Assembly: GCA_020846515.1 (NCBI GenBank)
Contig: JADLDX010000176.1
Coordinates: 1-20,371, forward strand
From: Pirellulaceae bacterium
GTDB taxonomy: Bacteria > Planctomycetota > Planctomycetia > Pirellulales > Pirellulaceae
Length of the DNA: 20,371 bases
Direction of reading: 5' to 3'
Shown: positions 12,480 through 20,371 of the stretch, piece by piece
Layout of the letters: every line of letters begins with the position of its first letter
How positions within the stretch are numbered: the stretch's first letter is position 1
Notes under the pieces: generated by a model
The model's input: the letters and a program-made list of their open reading frames with translations, nothing else
Told to the model about the DNA's origin: nothing
The model's database searches: none
Translations under genes and position numbers: made by a program

Positions 12480-15371
12480 ATGAGCGAACCTCGTAAAGTC
12501 AAATTTGATGTCGAAGCAACGGTGCTGGCCGCATTGTGCCTGTTCCTATGGGTCAGTTTATTGACCTATGACGCAGCCGATCCGGTTGGTCCCTTGGTAA
12601 CGCCTCTGAACCAACTGTTTCAGCCATCCCAAAGCGTCTATCCGCCCAATCAGGTTACGCAGAACTGGTGCGGCTGGGCTGGGGCATTGGTCGCGCAGAT
12701 GTTGGTCGAGGGATTGGGCATCGGCGCCATTCCATTGGTTGCCGCCATGAGTGCGCTGACGTTGTGGATGTTTCGGGTGCAAAGCAATTTCGTGGCACCG
12801 TCTCGCCAATTCGGTTGGCTGTTGGTCATTCTGGCGGTCACCACGTTTGCGACCTTACTGAAACTGGAATCGCGGCAATCGCCTGTCATTGGAGCGGGCG
12901 GTTACTTGGGCGCGTTGACGACGACTTGGTTGAACGAGCACTTTGCGCTCATCGGCAGCGTGATCTTGACCTCGGCGGTGATGATCGCAGGTCTGCTATT
13001 GAGCACCGATTACGTGGTCTTGCGTTGGCTGGCCGTCATACTCAGCGGTAGTGCTGTGGTGGCCACATCGACCGCTTCGGCCGGGCGCAAGGGGTTGACC
13101 AGTCTCAATCCGTGGGGCCACTTACCACGCCTGCGCCGCAGCGACGTGGATCAAGGTGTGGTCTTGCCCGAAGATGGTGTCGACACTGTTTCGGTGCGCA
13201 TTCGCGGACAGCAGATCGATGCCAAACCGGCCGCCACTGCTCCGGCCGCTGGTTCATCCGCGGGGACAACCACAGCGGTCGGTGCCACGGCCAGTCAATC
13301 GACTAGTGCTCGCGGCGCGGCGGCCAAGACGAGCGAATCGATTATGGCTGGTGTAGCGGCGGCGACCACTCTCTTGGCCAGCAAGTTGAAGCCGGAACCC
13401 GCAACTGAATCCACCGAAGTCGAGGACGAAGAAGTAGAAGTTGACGACGCGGTCGAAATCAGCGCGGTAGAAACGCCGACCAACGAAGAGACCGACGAGG
13501 CTGAGGATGGTCCGCGCGTACGGCGCAAGAAAAAGGGCGCAGCGGCTAAGAAAGCCGATGACTCGTTGGAGCACTTGGATGATACGAGTTTGCCGGAAGG
13601 CACCGAAGAGTATGTCTTGCCGGGCAATGATCTGCTGACCGAAAGCGATGATATCAACTTTGAAGATCAAGCAGTTGAGGTGCGACGCAAAGCCAAGATA
13701 CTGGAGAAAACCTTCGGTGACTTCGGTTTCAATGTCCGCGTCGTAGAAATTGAAACTGGACCGGTCATCGCGCAGTACGAAGTGGAATTGGAAGCCGGTC
13801 TGCGATTGTCGAAGATTACCAGCCTGGCGGATGACTTGGCCATCGCGCTGCGCGTACCGAGTGTGCGTATTGTGGCCCCGATACCGGGTAAAAACACTGT
13901 GGGTATTGAAGTACCCAACGAAACGCGACAAGTGGTGCGACTGCGCGAAGTAATCGAGGAAGGAACAGCGGCCAGCAAAAAGGCCAAGATCCCCTTGTTC
14001 TTAGGTAAAGACGTCTCCGGTAATCCGTTGACCGTTGACTTGGCATCCTTACCTCACCTGTTGATCGCCGGTCGAACGGGTACCGGTAAAAGCGTGTGTT
14101 TGAATGCGATCATCGCGTCGATCCTGATGACCAAACGGCCTGACGAAGTTCGCATGTTGATGATTGACCCGAAGATGGTGGAATTAAGTGGATACGCGCG
14201 ATTGCCGCACTTGATGCACCCTGTGGTCACCGACATGAAAAAAGCCGAGGCCATTCTGGCATGGGCCGTCGACAAGATGGAAGAACGTTATGCGCTGCTG
14301 GCTCGAGCCGGCGTGCGTCACCTGGTTAACTACAATCAGTTGGGACGCGAGGAGTTGGTGGAACGACTGAAGCCTGAGACGCCCGAAGAGGAAGAGGCGA
14401 TTCCCGATCACTTGCCCTTCATCGTGATCGTAGCGGACGAAATGGCTGACCTGATGATGACCGCGGGTAAAGAAGTCGAGCAGCACATTATTCGACTGGC
14501 ACAAAAGAGCCGGGCCGTTGGTATTCACCTCATTCTCGCAACGCAAAAACCAACGGTGGATGTTATCACCGGTTTGATCAAGAGCAACTTGCCAGCGCGT
14601 ATCTCGTTTCAAGTCGCCAGCCGCACGGACAGCCGCGTTGTGTTGGATGAGATGGGGGCCGACAAATTGCTGGGCAATGGTGACATGTTATTCTTGTGGC
14701 CAGGCACCAGCACGCTTCTGCGCGGCCAAGGTACCTACTTGAGCGATGAAGAAATTAATCGCGTGGTAGACCATTGCAGTACTGGCGAGCAGAACTTTGT
14801 GCATGAACTGGTCAACCTGCAAGTCAAGACTGAAGATGAAGAAGAGGGCGCCGGCAAACCGGCTGGCTTTAAGAAACGCGATGATCTGTACGAAGCGGCT
14901 GTGGATGTGGTTGTCCGCGAGGGCCGAGGTAGCGTGTCGCTCCTGCAGCGGGCGCTGGGTATAGGCTACGGTCGTGGAGCCCGGTTGATCGACTTCATGG
15001 CTGAAGATGGCATCGTTGGGCAGTACAACGGTTCGCAAGCACGCGAAGTGGTCATATCTATGTCGCAGTGGGAAGCCATGAAGGCTGGTGGTTCCCCGGC
15101 AGATGCCGCAGATAGCCGTCCGGCGAAAGAACCGCGTCGCAATCGTATTCGCCGCGATGAAGGTTGGGACCATGACGGTGAAGCCCCTCGCGGTCATGCT
15201 TCCGGCGGAGTGGCTGGTGCGGCGACCACTCAGTTGAAAAAATTGGAAGTCGTGGCCGAGGACGCCAATTGGGATGAAGAAGAGGTCGACCCAGATGATG
15301 ACCTGGAGCAATTTGACCACCTGGATGACGAAGACGAGCAAGAGGAACTGTTAGAAGAAGACGAGGACTAA
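12480..15371 (+). CDS. ftsK: FtsK/SpoIIIE-family DNA translocase
   Basis: A 963-residue membrane-anchored, septum-located DNA pump that clears and resolves chromosome ends at division. Residues 1-195 hold about four to five membrane segments, followed by an Ala/Ser and then acidic linker (to about 395). The motor has the alpha region, Walker A GRTGTGKS (531-538) and Walker B VIVADE (649-654). The C-terminal gamma winged helix (about 801-865, GSVSLLQRALGIGYGRGARL) is the module that reads KOPS-type polar sequences and contacts XerD in E. coli. After gamma there is an odd extension, whose last 37 residues (927-963) contain 24 Asp/Glu. The ATG at 12480 was chosen because MSEPRKVKFDVEA directly precedes the first membrane helix. 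The frame continues 53 codons upstream to 12321, and no strong ribosome binding site decides between them. Confidence 0.94.
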   Translation: MSEPRKVKFDVEATVLAALCLFLWVSLLTYDAADPVGPLVTPLNQLFQPSQSVYPPNQVTQNWCGWAGALVAQMLVEGLGIGAIPLVAAMSALTLWMFRVQSNFVAPSRQFGWLLVILAVTTFATLLKLESRQSPVIGAGGYLGALTTTWLNEHFALIGSVILTSAVMIAGLLLSTDYVVLRWLAVILSGSAVVATSTASAGRKGLTSLNPWGHLPRLRRSDVDQGVVLPEDGVDTVSVRIRGQQIDAKPAATAPAAGSSAGTTTAVGATASQSTSARGAAAKTSESIMAGVAAATTLLASKLKPEPATESTEVEDEEVEVDDAVEISAVETPTNEETDEAEDGPRVRRKKKGAAAKKADDSLEHLDDTSLPEGTEEYVLPGNDLLTESDDINFEDQAVEVRRKAKILEKTFGDFGFNVRVVEIETGPVIAQYEVELEAGLRLSKITSLADDLAIALRVPSVRIVAPIPGKNTVGIEVPNETRQVVRLREVIEEGTAASKKAKIPLFLGKDVSGNPLTVDLASLPHLLIAGRTGTGKSVCLNAIIASILMTKRPDEVRMLMIDPKMVELSGYARLPHLMHPVVTDMKKAEAILAWAVDKMEERYALLARAGVRHLVNYNQLGREELVERLKPETPEEEEAIPDHLPFIVIVADEMADLMMTAGKEVEQHIIRLAQKSRAVGIHLILATQKPTVDVITGLIKSNLPARISFQVASRTDSRVVLDEMGADKLLGNGDMLFLWPGTSTLLRGQGTYLSDEEINRVVDHCSTGEQNFVHELVNLQVKTEDEEEGAGKPAGFKKRDDLYEAAVDVVVREGRGSVSLLQRALGIGYGRGARLIDFMAEDGIVGQYNGSQAREVVISMSQWEAMKAGGSPADAADSRPAKEPRRNRIRRDEGWDHDGEAPRGHASGGVAGAATTQLKKLEVVAEDANWDEEEVDPDDDLEQFDHLDDEDEQEELLEEDED

Positions 15372-15483
15372 TGCTCGGGGCACCGTTTTCGGTTACGATA
15401 CTCTCTGGCAGTGCGAGTTCGCCGCTCCACTTGAATCCTCAGGTCTCATCCGGACCTTGCAGTCTTTTCCCAAGGAGAAGTAT

Positions 15484-16404
15484 TTGCTCCGGCAGCGTTT
15501 ACTTTCGGCATTCATAATCATCACCTGCTCACTGGGGTTTGTCGCACTTGATGCGCAGATGCCAGTTGGGAGCAGTCATGGATTCTGGATGACGTTGCTG
15601 GCCATCTTGCTGTACTTGGGTAGCGCGGTGGAATGTAGTCGCATGCTCAAACACCGATATGCCCAGTATCAATTGGCACCGGGATTGATCGGTTGTGGCG
15701 GCATCATGCTGGCCACGATGACGCCGATGTTTTACGCCATTGCGCGTCAGACCTACCCGGCCAATTGTCCTCTGGGACCATTGGGCTTGCCTTTGGTCGC
15801 GGCCATGATCGCCTTGGTGGCCTGCTTTGTGTGGATCATGCCCAGCTACACACCCGGCACCCAAGCTCTGGAACGGGCCATGGCCAGTGGTTGGGTGGCA
15901 GTCTACTTCGGTATTGGCTTTGCATTCTGGGTAGCCATGCGTCAGAACGGCAGCAACGGCTGGGGGCTGACCCTGGTGGTGGGCATGATCGTGGTCACCA
16001 AATTCACTGATGCTGGCGCCTATTTCAGTGGCCGAGCCTTCGGCAGAACCAAACTGTGCCCCGCGGTCAGTCCGGGAAAAACTCTGGAAGGACTGGTCGG
16101 CGGCATGATCGTGGGAGTGATTGTCAGTCTCATTTACTTTCAAGCTTTCGCCACCTGGCTGTTTGCCAGCCAGAGTGTGAACCCAAACTGGTTGGGGCCT
16201 ATCCTGCTAGGTATTGCCTTGACGTTCACCGGCCTGGCCGGCGATCTGTTGGAATCGATCGTCAAGCGTGAGACGCAATGCAAAGACAGTTCGAACGTCT
16301 TTCCTGGACTGGGCGGACTGTGGGATGTGACCGATTCGTTGTTGCCGGCCGGCGTGGTCGGTTACTTGATCGTGGCGGCGAAGTTGATCAGTCAACCGCC
16401 TTGA
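15484..16404 (+). CDS. cdsA: Phosphatidate cytidylyltransferase CdsA
   Basis: An integral membrane enzyme of about 306 residues that makes CDP-diacylglycerol from phosphatidate and CTP, the branch point to all phospholipids. It has about eight hydrophobic segments, the conserved DAGAYFSGRAFGRTKL and SPGKTLEG, and a C-terminal signature. The signature (258-285) keeps SIVKR, KD (267-268), PG.GG and the Asp pair DVTD (281-284). It reads PGLGG where E. coli has PGHGG and DVTD where E. coli has DRID, so the usual His and Arg are absent. The start is read as TTG 15484, because AAGGAG (15472-15477) sits six bases before it. The frame is open nine codons further, to a TTG at 15457. It lies between ftsK and phoH on the same strand. 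Confidence 0.9.
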   Translation: MLRQRLLSAFIIITCSLGFVALDAQMPVGSSHGFWMTLLAILLYLGSAVECSRMLKHRYAQYQLAPGLIGCGGIMLATMTPMFYAIARQTYPANCPLGPLGLPLVAAMIALVACFVWIMPSYTPGTQALERAMASGWVAVYFGIGFAFWVAMRQNGSNGWGLTLVVGMIVVTKFTDAGAYFSGRAFGRTKLCPAVSPGKTLEGLVGGMIVGVIVSLIYFQAFATWLFASQSVNPNWLGPILLGIALTFTGLAGDLLESIVKRETQCKDSSNVFPGLGGLWDVTDSLLPAGVVGYLIVAAKLISQPP

Positions 16405-16405
16405 C

Positions 16406-16441
16406 CTTCAAGCTCGCTGGAACCTCCAAGCTCGTTGGAAA
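16406..16441. repeat. 18-bp imperfect tandem duplication before phoH
   Basis: Two 18-base units (16406-16423 and 16424-16441) match at 15 positions around the core CAAGCTCGYTGGAA. They fill the whole gap between the cdsA stop and the phoH start. Confidence 0.6.
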
Positions 16442-17628
16442 TGAGTAACCAAAGGATGTCCGAAGCCAATCTGACTCTGGCCGATCCCGCTATCGTTTTA
16501 TGTTTGTTCGGACCGCAGGATCAATACCTGCGCATGGTACGCAATCACTATGGCGTGGCCATCACGCATCGCGATGGTAAGGTGCGCATCGTCGGGGAAG
16601 AAGAGGCGGTGCGTTTGGCCACTTTCGCCATGGAATCCCTGCGCGAGCGCGCGTCGCGTCGCGGGCAGTTGAGTTTGCAAGAAGTGCAATCCGTCTTGGG
16701 TGTTATGCCCAGCCGAGAGTCGAGCGAGAGTGATAGCGGCGCAGGATCCGCCGATCGGGCTGCGCGATCTGCCCAGAGCACCACCCCGGCGGCCGCAACC
16801 CCGAACGCAAATCTGGGTGGCAACGCAACCAATTCGAGCTCAAGTACGGGCACAAATGCCGGTACAAGTACTGGCGCAAATGCTGGTCACCGGCCGGTGG
16901 GCAACGATTTTCCGTTGAGCAACGTGGAAGTCGACTTATCGCACCAACATCGCAAAATCAAGCCTCGGACGGCGGGGCAAGCGGGCTATGTCTCGGCCAT
17001 CCGAGCTCATGATCTGACGTTTTGTCGAGGGCCGGCCGGCTGCGGCAAGACCTATTTGGCGGTGGCTTTGGCGGTCGAAGCGTTAAAATCGCGAGCGGCC
17101 AGAAAAATTGTGCTGGTGCGACCGGCGGTTGAGGCCGGGGAGAGTTTGGGCTTTTTACCTGGAGATTTACAGGCCAAACTTAACCCCTACCTCCGGCCAC
17201 TCCTGGACGCTCTGAACGAAATGCTGGACTATGATCAGGTAAAATACCTGATGGAGCACGATGTAATCGAAGTGATACCCCTGGCATACATGCGTGGACG
17301 TACGCTTAACGATGCGTTTATAATCCTGGATGAAGCACAAAACACGACCTCGGCCCAAATGAAGATGTTTTTGACGCGGATGGGAGAAGGGTCTAAGATC
17401 GTGGTCTCAGGCGACGTCACGCAGGTCGATTTACCCTCCGGGGTCCTGAGCGGCATGCGCGATGCATGGCGTAGGCTTCAAGGCCTGGAGAACGTTGCTT
17501 TTGTCACGTTGGCACAGCAGGACATCGTCCGGCACCGATTGGTTCAACTAATCGTCGGGCGATACGAACAGTCGAGCGGCTCGCCGCCCGACGCGTCTGC
17601 TGAGGAAATATCGCAAACAGGAGACTAG
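16441..17628 (+). CDS. phoH: PhoH-family ATPase
   Basis: A 395-residue cytoplasmic P-loop NTPase of the PhoH/YbeZ type, a family tied to RNA metabolism and often paired with the endoribonuclease YbeY. The N-terminal KH-like part (about 10-90) is followed by a low-complexity Ser/Thr/Asn/Gly/Ala linker (about 95-155) and the ATPase domain. That domain has Walker A GPAGCGKT (197-204), VRPAVEAGE..GFLPGD, Walker B FIILDEAQN (293-301) and SGD.TQ.DLP. The linker makes it longer than the common 320-350 residues and includes two octapeptides of the form STGxNAG encoded by a 24-bp duplication. The ATG at 16441 is chosen. A TTG at 16435 and an ATG at 16456 are in frame, and none has a good ribosome binding site. 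The 7TM-HD gene follows after 28 bases. Confidence 0.93.
   Translation: MSNQRMSEANLTLADPAIVLCLFGPQDQYLRMVRNHYGVAITHRDGKVRIVGEEEAVRLATFAMESLRERASRRGQLSLQEVQSVLGVMPSRESSESDSGAGSADRAARSAQSTTPAAATPNANLGGNATNSSSSTGTNAGTSTGANAGHRPVGNDFPLSNVEVDLSHQHRKIKPRTAGQAGYVSAIRAHDLTFCRGPAGCGKTYLAVALAVEALKSRAARKIVLVRPAVEAGESLGFLPGDLQAKLNPYLRPLLDALNEMLDYDQVKYLMEHDVIEVIPLAYMRGRTLNDAFIILDEAQNTTSAQMKMFLTRMGEGSKIVVSGDVTQVDLPSGVLSGMRDAWRRLQGLENVAFVTLAQQDIVRHRLVQLIVGRYEQSSGSPPDASAEEISQTGD
16841..16888 (+). repeat. 24-bp tandem duplication in the phoH linker
   Basis: Units 16841-16864 and 16865-16888 are near-identical (core CAAGTACKGGCRCAAATGCYGGT) and encode two successive octapeptides of the STGxNAG type. Differences are mostly at silent or T/A-changing positions, as expected of an expanding disordered linker. 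Confidence 0.65.
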
Positions 17629-17656
17629 CGAGGTTGACCTCGCAACACAAAGCCGT

Positions 17657-20014
17657 ATGGCCACCAACCCATCGAGGCGGACCCGCACCAAACGCGTCAG
17701 TTCCCTCCAATTGGAACCGTCGTCCCTGAAACTCTGGTTTCAAGGCCTTTATTCACCACCATCGCTTGTGCGGGTAGGCATTGCACTATCAGCCATGCTG
17801 GCCTTGTTGGTCATCTTGGAAGGTTGGAAACCTCCGTTTGCTTATCGGGAAGGGTATGTACCGCCCCGAGCTTTGATGTCCCGCGTGGCGTTCGAAGTAC
17901 CCGACGCCGAAAAAACAGAGATGCTACGCGCGGAGAAACGCCGCGAAGTCCTCTGCTTCTACGAAAATAATCCTGGACAGCTGACCCAACTCAGTAGCGC
18001 TCTGACTGGGCAGCTAACGAAGTTGTTGCCCGATAAATCGTTTGACGAACTCGATCCTGAACAACTCGAAGCCCTCGAATCATTGTTGCCCGGTAAAGAT
18101 GGGGAACTGGAGATCACTCGTGAACAGGCTTTCCTGGCCATTCGTGGGTTGCTCAGTCCGGCCGGCCAAAACGAGAAGCTCGCGCGGGCCATGCGATTGG
18201 TTCTGGAACCGCTCATAGAACATGGAATCCTGACCAGTCTGAGCCACGAGTTGGAGGATGGTAACCAGCGTTTGATCCATGTGTTCTCGCCAGGTCAATC
18301 CGAACAACCGGTGGCCACAGACGTGGCCCGCGTCCGCCTGGCCGAATTGGCTGGCGAATTGCCTCAGCAAAAAATCAATGTCTTCCAAAATGAGTTTGGT
18401 ACACCGGAGGCCATTACTGTGGCCAAGCTGGTCAATGCGTATTTGGTGCCCAAATTGCCCAACACGTTGACCTATCGTCAGGATCTGAGCGAAGAGGCTC
18501 GATTGAAGGCTGAGAACGCGATTAAACCGGCCATGGTCAGTTACTCTCCGTCGACCAGCGTCCTGGTGCGTGCGGGTCATCCGCTCTCGCTGGAGAAGGA
18601 CTTGCCGCTGTTGCGGGCTGAGTACGAGGCTTGGGTGGCACAGCTGACTTGGACCGAGATGCTCGTGCGCGCCTCTGCCTTTATGGGGATGGTCGCCGCG
18701 CTGTTCTTGTTATGCGGGATTTATCTCTACTATCAAATCGATGCCAGTTCGGTCATGGACCTCCGCAAGCTCTGCAGCTTGCTGGGGTTGGTATTGGTGA
18801 CAGCGCTGATGTGTCACATGCTGGCCGCCGATCCCTGGCGCGCCGAAGTGGCAGTTTTGGTCTTATGTGCGATTACCTGCACGATTGCTTATGGACGACA
18901 GTTGGCGATGTTGGTGACCAATTGCCTGGCGCTGGCGGTCACGTTGTCACTCGGCATGAATTTGGGTGAGTTTGTGATCTTGGCCAGCGGCACCTGCTCG
19001 GCAGTTCTCTTGCTCGGACGCATTCGTTCGAGGACCAAGTTGATCTACGTGGGGCTAGCCACCGGACTGATCGTGGCGATGACGCACATGGGCGTCGATA
19101 TCATGCTCGGTCAGATCGATGCGGCCGTCTCGACTTCGTTGGTAGGTGTACCCAAGGCGCAGCCGGTCACCTGGCAAAGCTTAATTAGCAATCTGGCATT
19201 TGAATCCAGTCGCGTCGGGTTGTATTCGCTGATCGCCTGCGCGCTGATGACCAGTGTCTTGCCCTTTGTCGAGTGGTTCTTTGGCGTGCAGACGGATTCC
19301 AGTCTGTTGGAGTTGGGCGACGCCAGCCATCCGTTGCTGCGTCAATTGGCCCAGCGCGCTCCTGGAACCTACAATCACTCGATCAACGTCGCCGCGATTG
19401 CAGAAGCGGCGGCCGATGCGATCGGCGCCCATGGATTGCTTACCCGCGTCGGCGCGTACTTCCACGATATCGGCAAGATCTTCAAACCCAACTACTTCGT
19501 CGAAAATCAAGGCCAAGGTGGCAACCGGCATGAATCGTTGCAACCTGCCATGAGCACGCTGGTGATTATCGCACACGTCAAAGATGGTGCCGACTTAGCT
19601 CGACAACACAAGCTGCCTAAACCAATCATCGACTTCATCGAGCAGCACCATGGAACAACGCTGGTCGAGTACTTCTTTCGCGAGGCCACTAAACGCAGCC
19701 AGCAGGATCCGCACGGCGAAGAGGTGTCAGAGACCACATTCCGGTATCCAGGGCCCAAGCCGCAGACGCTAGAGGCCGCCGTTTTGATGCTAGCCGACGC
19801 AGTAGAGAGCGCCAGTCGCTCGCTGGTAGAACCAACCTCATCACGCATTCAAAACCTGGTGGATGATATCGCCATGAAAAAGCTGCTCGATCGGCAATTC
19901 GACGAGTGCGGCTTGACGCTCAAACAACTCGATCTGATCAAAAGCTCGCTGGTCAAATCGCTCAACGCCATCTATCACGGCCGTGTAAAGTATCCCGGAC
20001 AACAAACCGCCTAA
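17657..20014 (+). CDS. pgpH: PgpH-like 7TM-HD phosphodiesterase
   Basis: A 785-residue membrane protein of the 7TMR-HD family. An N-terminal membrane helix (38-56) is followed by a large extracytoplasmic domain (about 60-325), a bundle of membrane helices (about 334-545) and a cytoplasmic HD hydrolase domain (about 560-720). HD ligands include His574 (TYNHS), His603-Asp604 (FHDIGK), the HH of EQHHGTT and Asp in MLADAVE. In Listeria and other Firmicutes, PgpH hydrolyses c-di-AMP. The same nucleotide here is an inference from family, and no cyclase is in the window. The gene sits 28 bases after phoH, the order phoH-pgpH(yqfF) known from many bacteria. The ATG at 17657 is the first sensible start; no clear ribosome binding site is seen. 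Confidence 0.9.
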   Translation: MATNPSRRTRTKRVSSLQLEPSSLKLWFQGLYSPPSLVRVGIALSAMLALLVILEGWKPPFAYREGYVPPRALMSRVAFEVPDAEKTEMLRAEKRREVLCFYENNPGQLTQLSSALTGQLTKLLPDKSFDELDPEQLEALESLLPGKDGELEITREQAFLAIRGLLSPAGQNEKLARAMRLVLEPLIEHGILTSLSHELEDGNQRLIHVFSPGQSEQPVATDVARVRLAELAGELPQQKINVFQNEFGTPEAITVAKLVNAYLVPKLPNTLTYRQDLSEEARLKAENAIKPAMVSYSPSTSVLVRAGHPLSLEKDLPLLRAEYEAWVAQLTWTEMLVRASAFMGMVAALFLLCGIYLYYQIDASSVMDLRKLCSLLGLVLVTALMCHMLAADPWRAEVAVLVLCAITCTIAYGRQLAMLVTNCLALAVTLSLGMNLGEFVILASGTCSAVLLLGRIRSRTKLIYVGLATGLIVAMTHMGVDIMLGQIDAAVSTSLVGVPKAQPVTWQSLISNLAFESSRVGLYSLIACALMTSVLPFVEWFFGVQTDSSLLELGDASHPLLRQLAQRAPGTYNHSINVAAIAEAAADAIGAHGLLTRVGAYFHDIGKIFKPNYFVENQGQGGNRHESLQPAMSTLVIIAHVKDGADLARQHKLPKPIIDFIEQHHGTTLVEYFFREATKRSQQDPHGEEVSETTFRYPGPKPQTLEAAVLMLADAVESASRSLVEPTSSRIQNLVDDIAMKKLLDRQFDECGLTLKQLDLIKSSLVKSLNAIYHGRVKYPGQQTA

Positions 20015-20060
20015 ATCGCCTACGGTCAGCCTCGCCGGGCTCATGGCGGTTGGAAACAAT

Positions 20061-20075
20061 GTCGCAGGCTGCGAC
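20061..20075. terminator. Possible hairpin between convergent genes
   Basis: GTCGCA (20061-20066) pairs with TGCGAC (20070-20075) around a 3-base loop, in the 87-base gap where the pgpH-like gene meets the - strand gene. It is short and lacks a T-run on either side, so a bidirectional terminator role is only possible. Confidence 0.3.
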
Positions 20076-20101
20076 TTCGATTCGCGGCGGCTGGAATGCG
20101 T

Positions 20102-20371
20102 TTAAGCATTGAACCACTGATCCCAGGTTTGATTGAGTTGATGATTCGCTTCCGATAGCGGCAATGGGTACCATTTGTCTTCGCGCACACGTAGCAGCCC
20201 CAGGTGGACTAAATCGCGCGCGGCGCCATCGACATCAAAATCCACAAACACACCTGTGGCCTCGTGCACTAGTTGCTCGCTGGTATCGTCGATCTGCTTG
20301 AGCGTCACACCGTCGTGTTGTGCCAGCATCACTGCGGCGGAAAAATAAGAGAGCACCGCTTCACATGCCTC
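20102..20371 (-). CDS. C-terminal part of an unidentified protein, possibly DUF3754/TMEM143-like (5' partial)
   Basis: The frame is open to the window edge, so the 89 visible residues are only the C-terminus of a longer gene that begins to the right. The piece has an LSYFSAA start, a region LKQIDDTSEQLVHEATG, an acidic VDFDVDGAARDLVHLGLL that resembles a small winged-helix-like segment, and the ending NQTWDQWFNA. The pattern VDF-V--A---L--LGLL followed by PL-EA---L---WD--F recalls the C-termini of DUF3754/TMEM143-family proteins common in planctomycetes. This is recall from memory, not a search, and the membrane-containing part is not visible. It is convergent with the pgpH-like gene. Confidence 0.5.
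   Translation of the reverse strand, partial: EACEAVLSYFSAAVMLAQHDGVTLKQIDDTSEQLVHEATGVFVDFDVDGAARDLVHLGLLRVREDKWYPLPLSEANHQLNQTWDQWFNA

Noticed and set aside
13254..13931. 225-codon antisense frame inside ftsK
   Set aside because: Lies over the linker and motor of FtsK, has no recognisable features and is explained by third-position bias.
15674..15689. Sigma54-like TGGCAC-N5-TTGA inside cdsA
   Set aside because: Lies within coding sequence and lacks the GC of the -12 element.

Overview
The window reads like the chromosome of a free-living, chemotactic Gram-negative-type bacterium, most likely a planctomycete (Planctomycetota, Pirellulales-like). That placement is an inference. It rests on weak or absent Shine-Dalgarno sites before many genes, Ala/Ser/Thr/Asn-rich linkers inside conserved enzymes, a secreted PDZ-YbaY-DUF4214-type protein, a divergent CdsA signature and a DUF3754/TMEM143-like C-terminus at the right edge. 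All genes but the last are on the + strand. No tRNA, rRNA, CRISPR array, transposase or prophage gene was seen.

Region 1 (1-9522) is a chemotaxis cluster. In order it holds a PAS-containing methyl-accepting chemoreceptor (5' end cut off by the window), a 480-bp gene-free gap with a promoter-like site and strong hairpins, a single-domain STAS protein, a coiled-coil protein that looks like a divergent CheZ CheY-P phosphatase, CheY, CheA, a CheR-CheD fusion and CheB. Together these cover sensing (MCP), kinase (CheA), output (CheY), probable signal termination (CheZ-like) and adaptation (CheR, CheD, CheB). No separate CheW and no flagellar or pilus gene is present here. The most interesting observation is that four of these proteins (MCP, CheZ-like, CheA, CheR-CheD) end in a free C-terminal hydrophobic-x-x-Phe tail. 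This is the spacing of the classical CheR-tethering pentapeptide (W-x-x-F) with V/I/L in place of Trp. None of the six complete non-chemotaxis proteins ends this way.

Region 2 (9523-12121) encodes two exported proteins: a PstS-like periplasmic binding protein with a promoter-like site and a good ribosome binding site, and a PDZ + YbaY/YscW-like + DUF4214-like protein.

Region 3 (12122-12479) is a gene-poor spacer with a dense cluster of palindromes, including a 29-bp tandem repeat nested in a larger inverted repeat. It leads into region 4 (12480-20014), a run of core genes: FtsK DNA translocase, CdsA phosphatidate cytidylyltransferase, PhoH-family ATPase and a PgpH-like 7TM-HD phosphodiesterase. 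The phoH-pgpH pair is a familiar arrangement, but the usual next gene, ybeY, does not follow. The run meets a convergent, truncated - strand gene (20102-20371).
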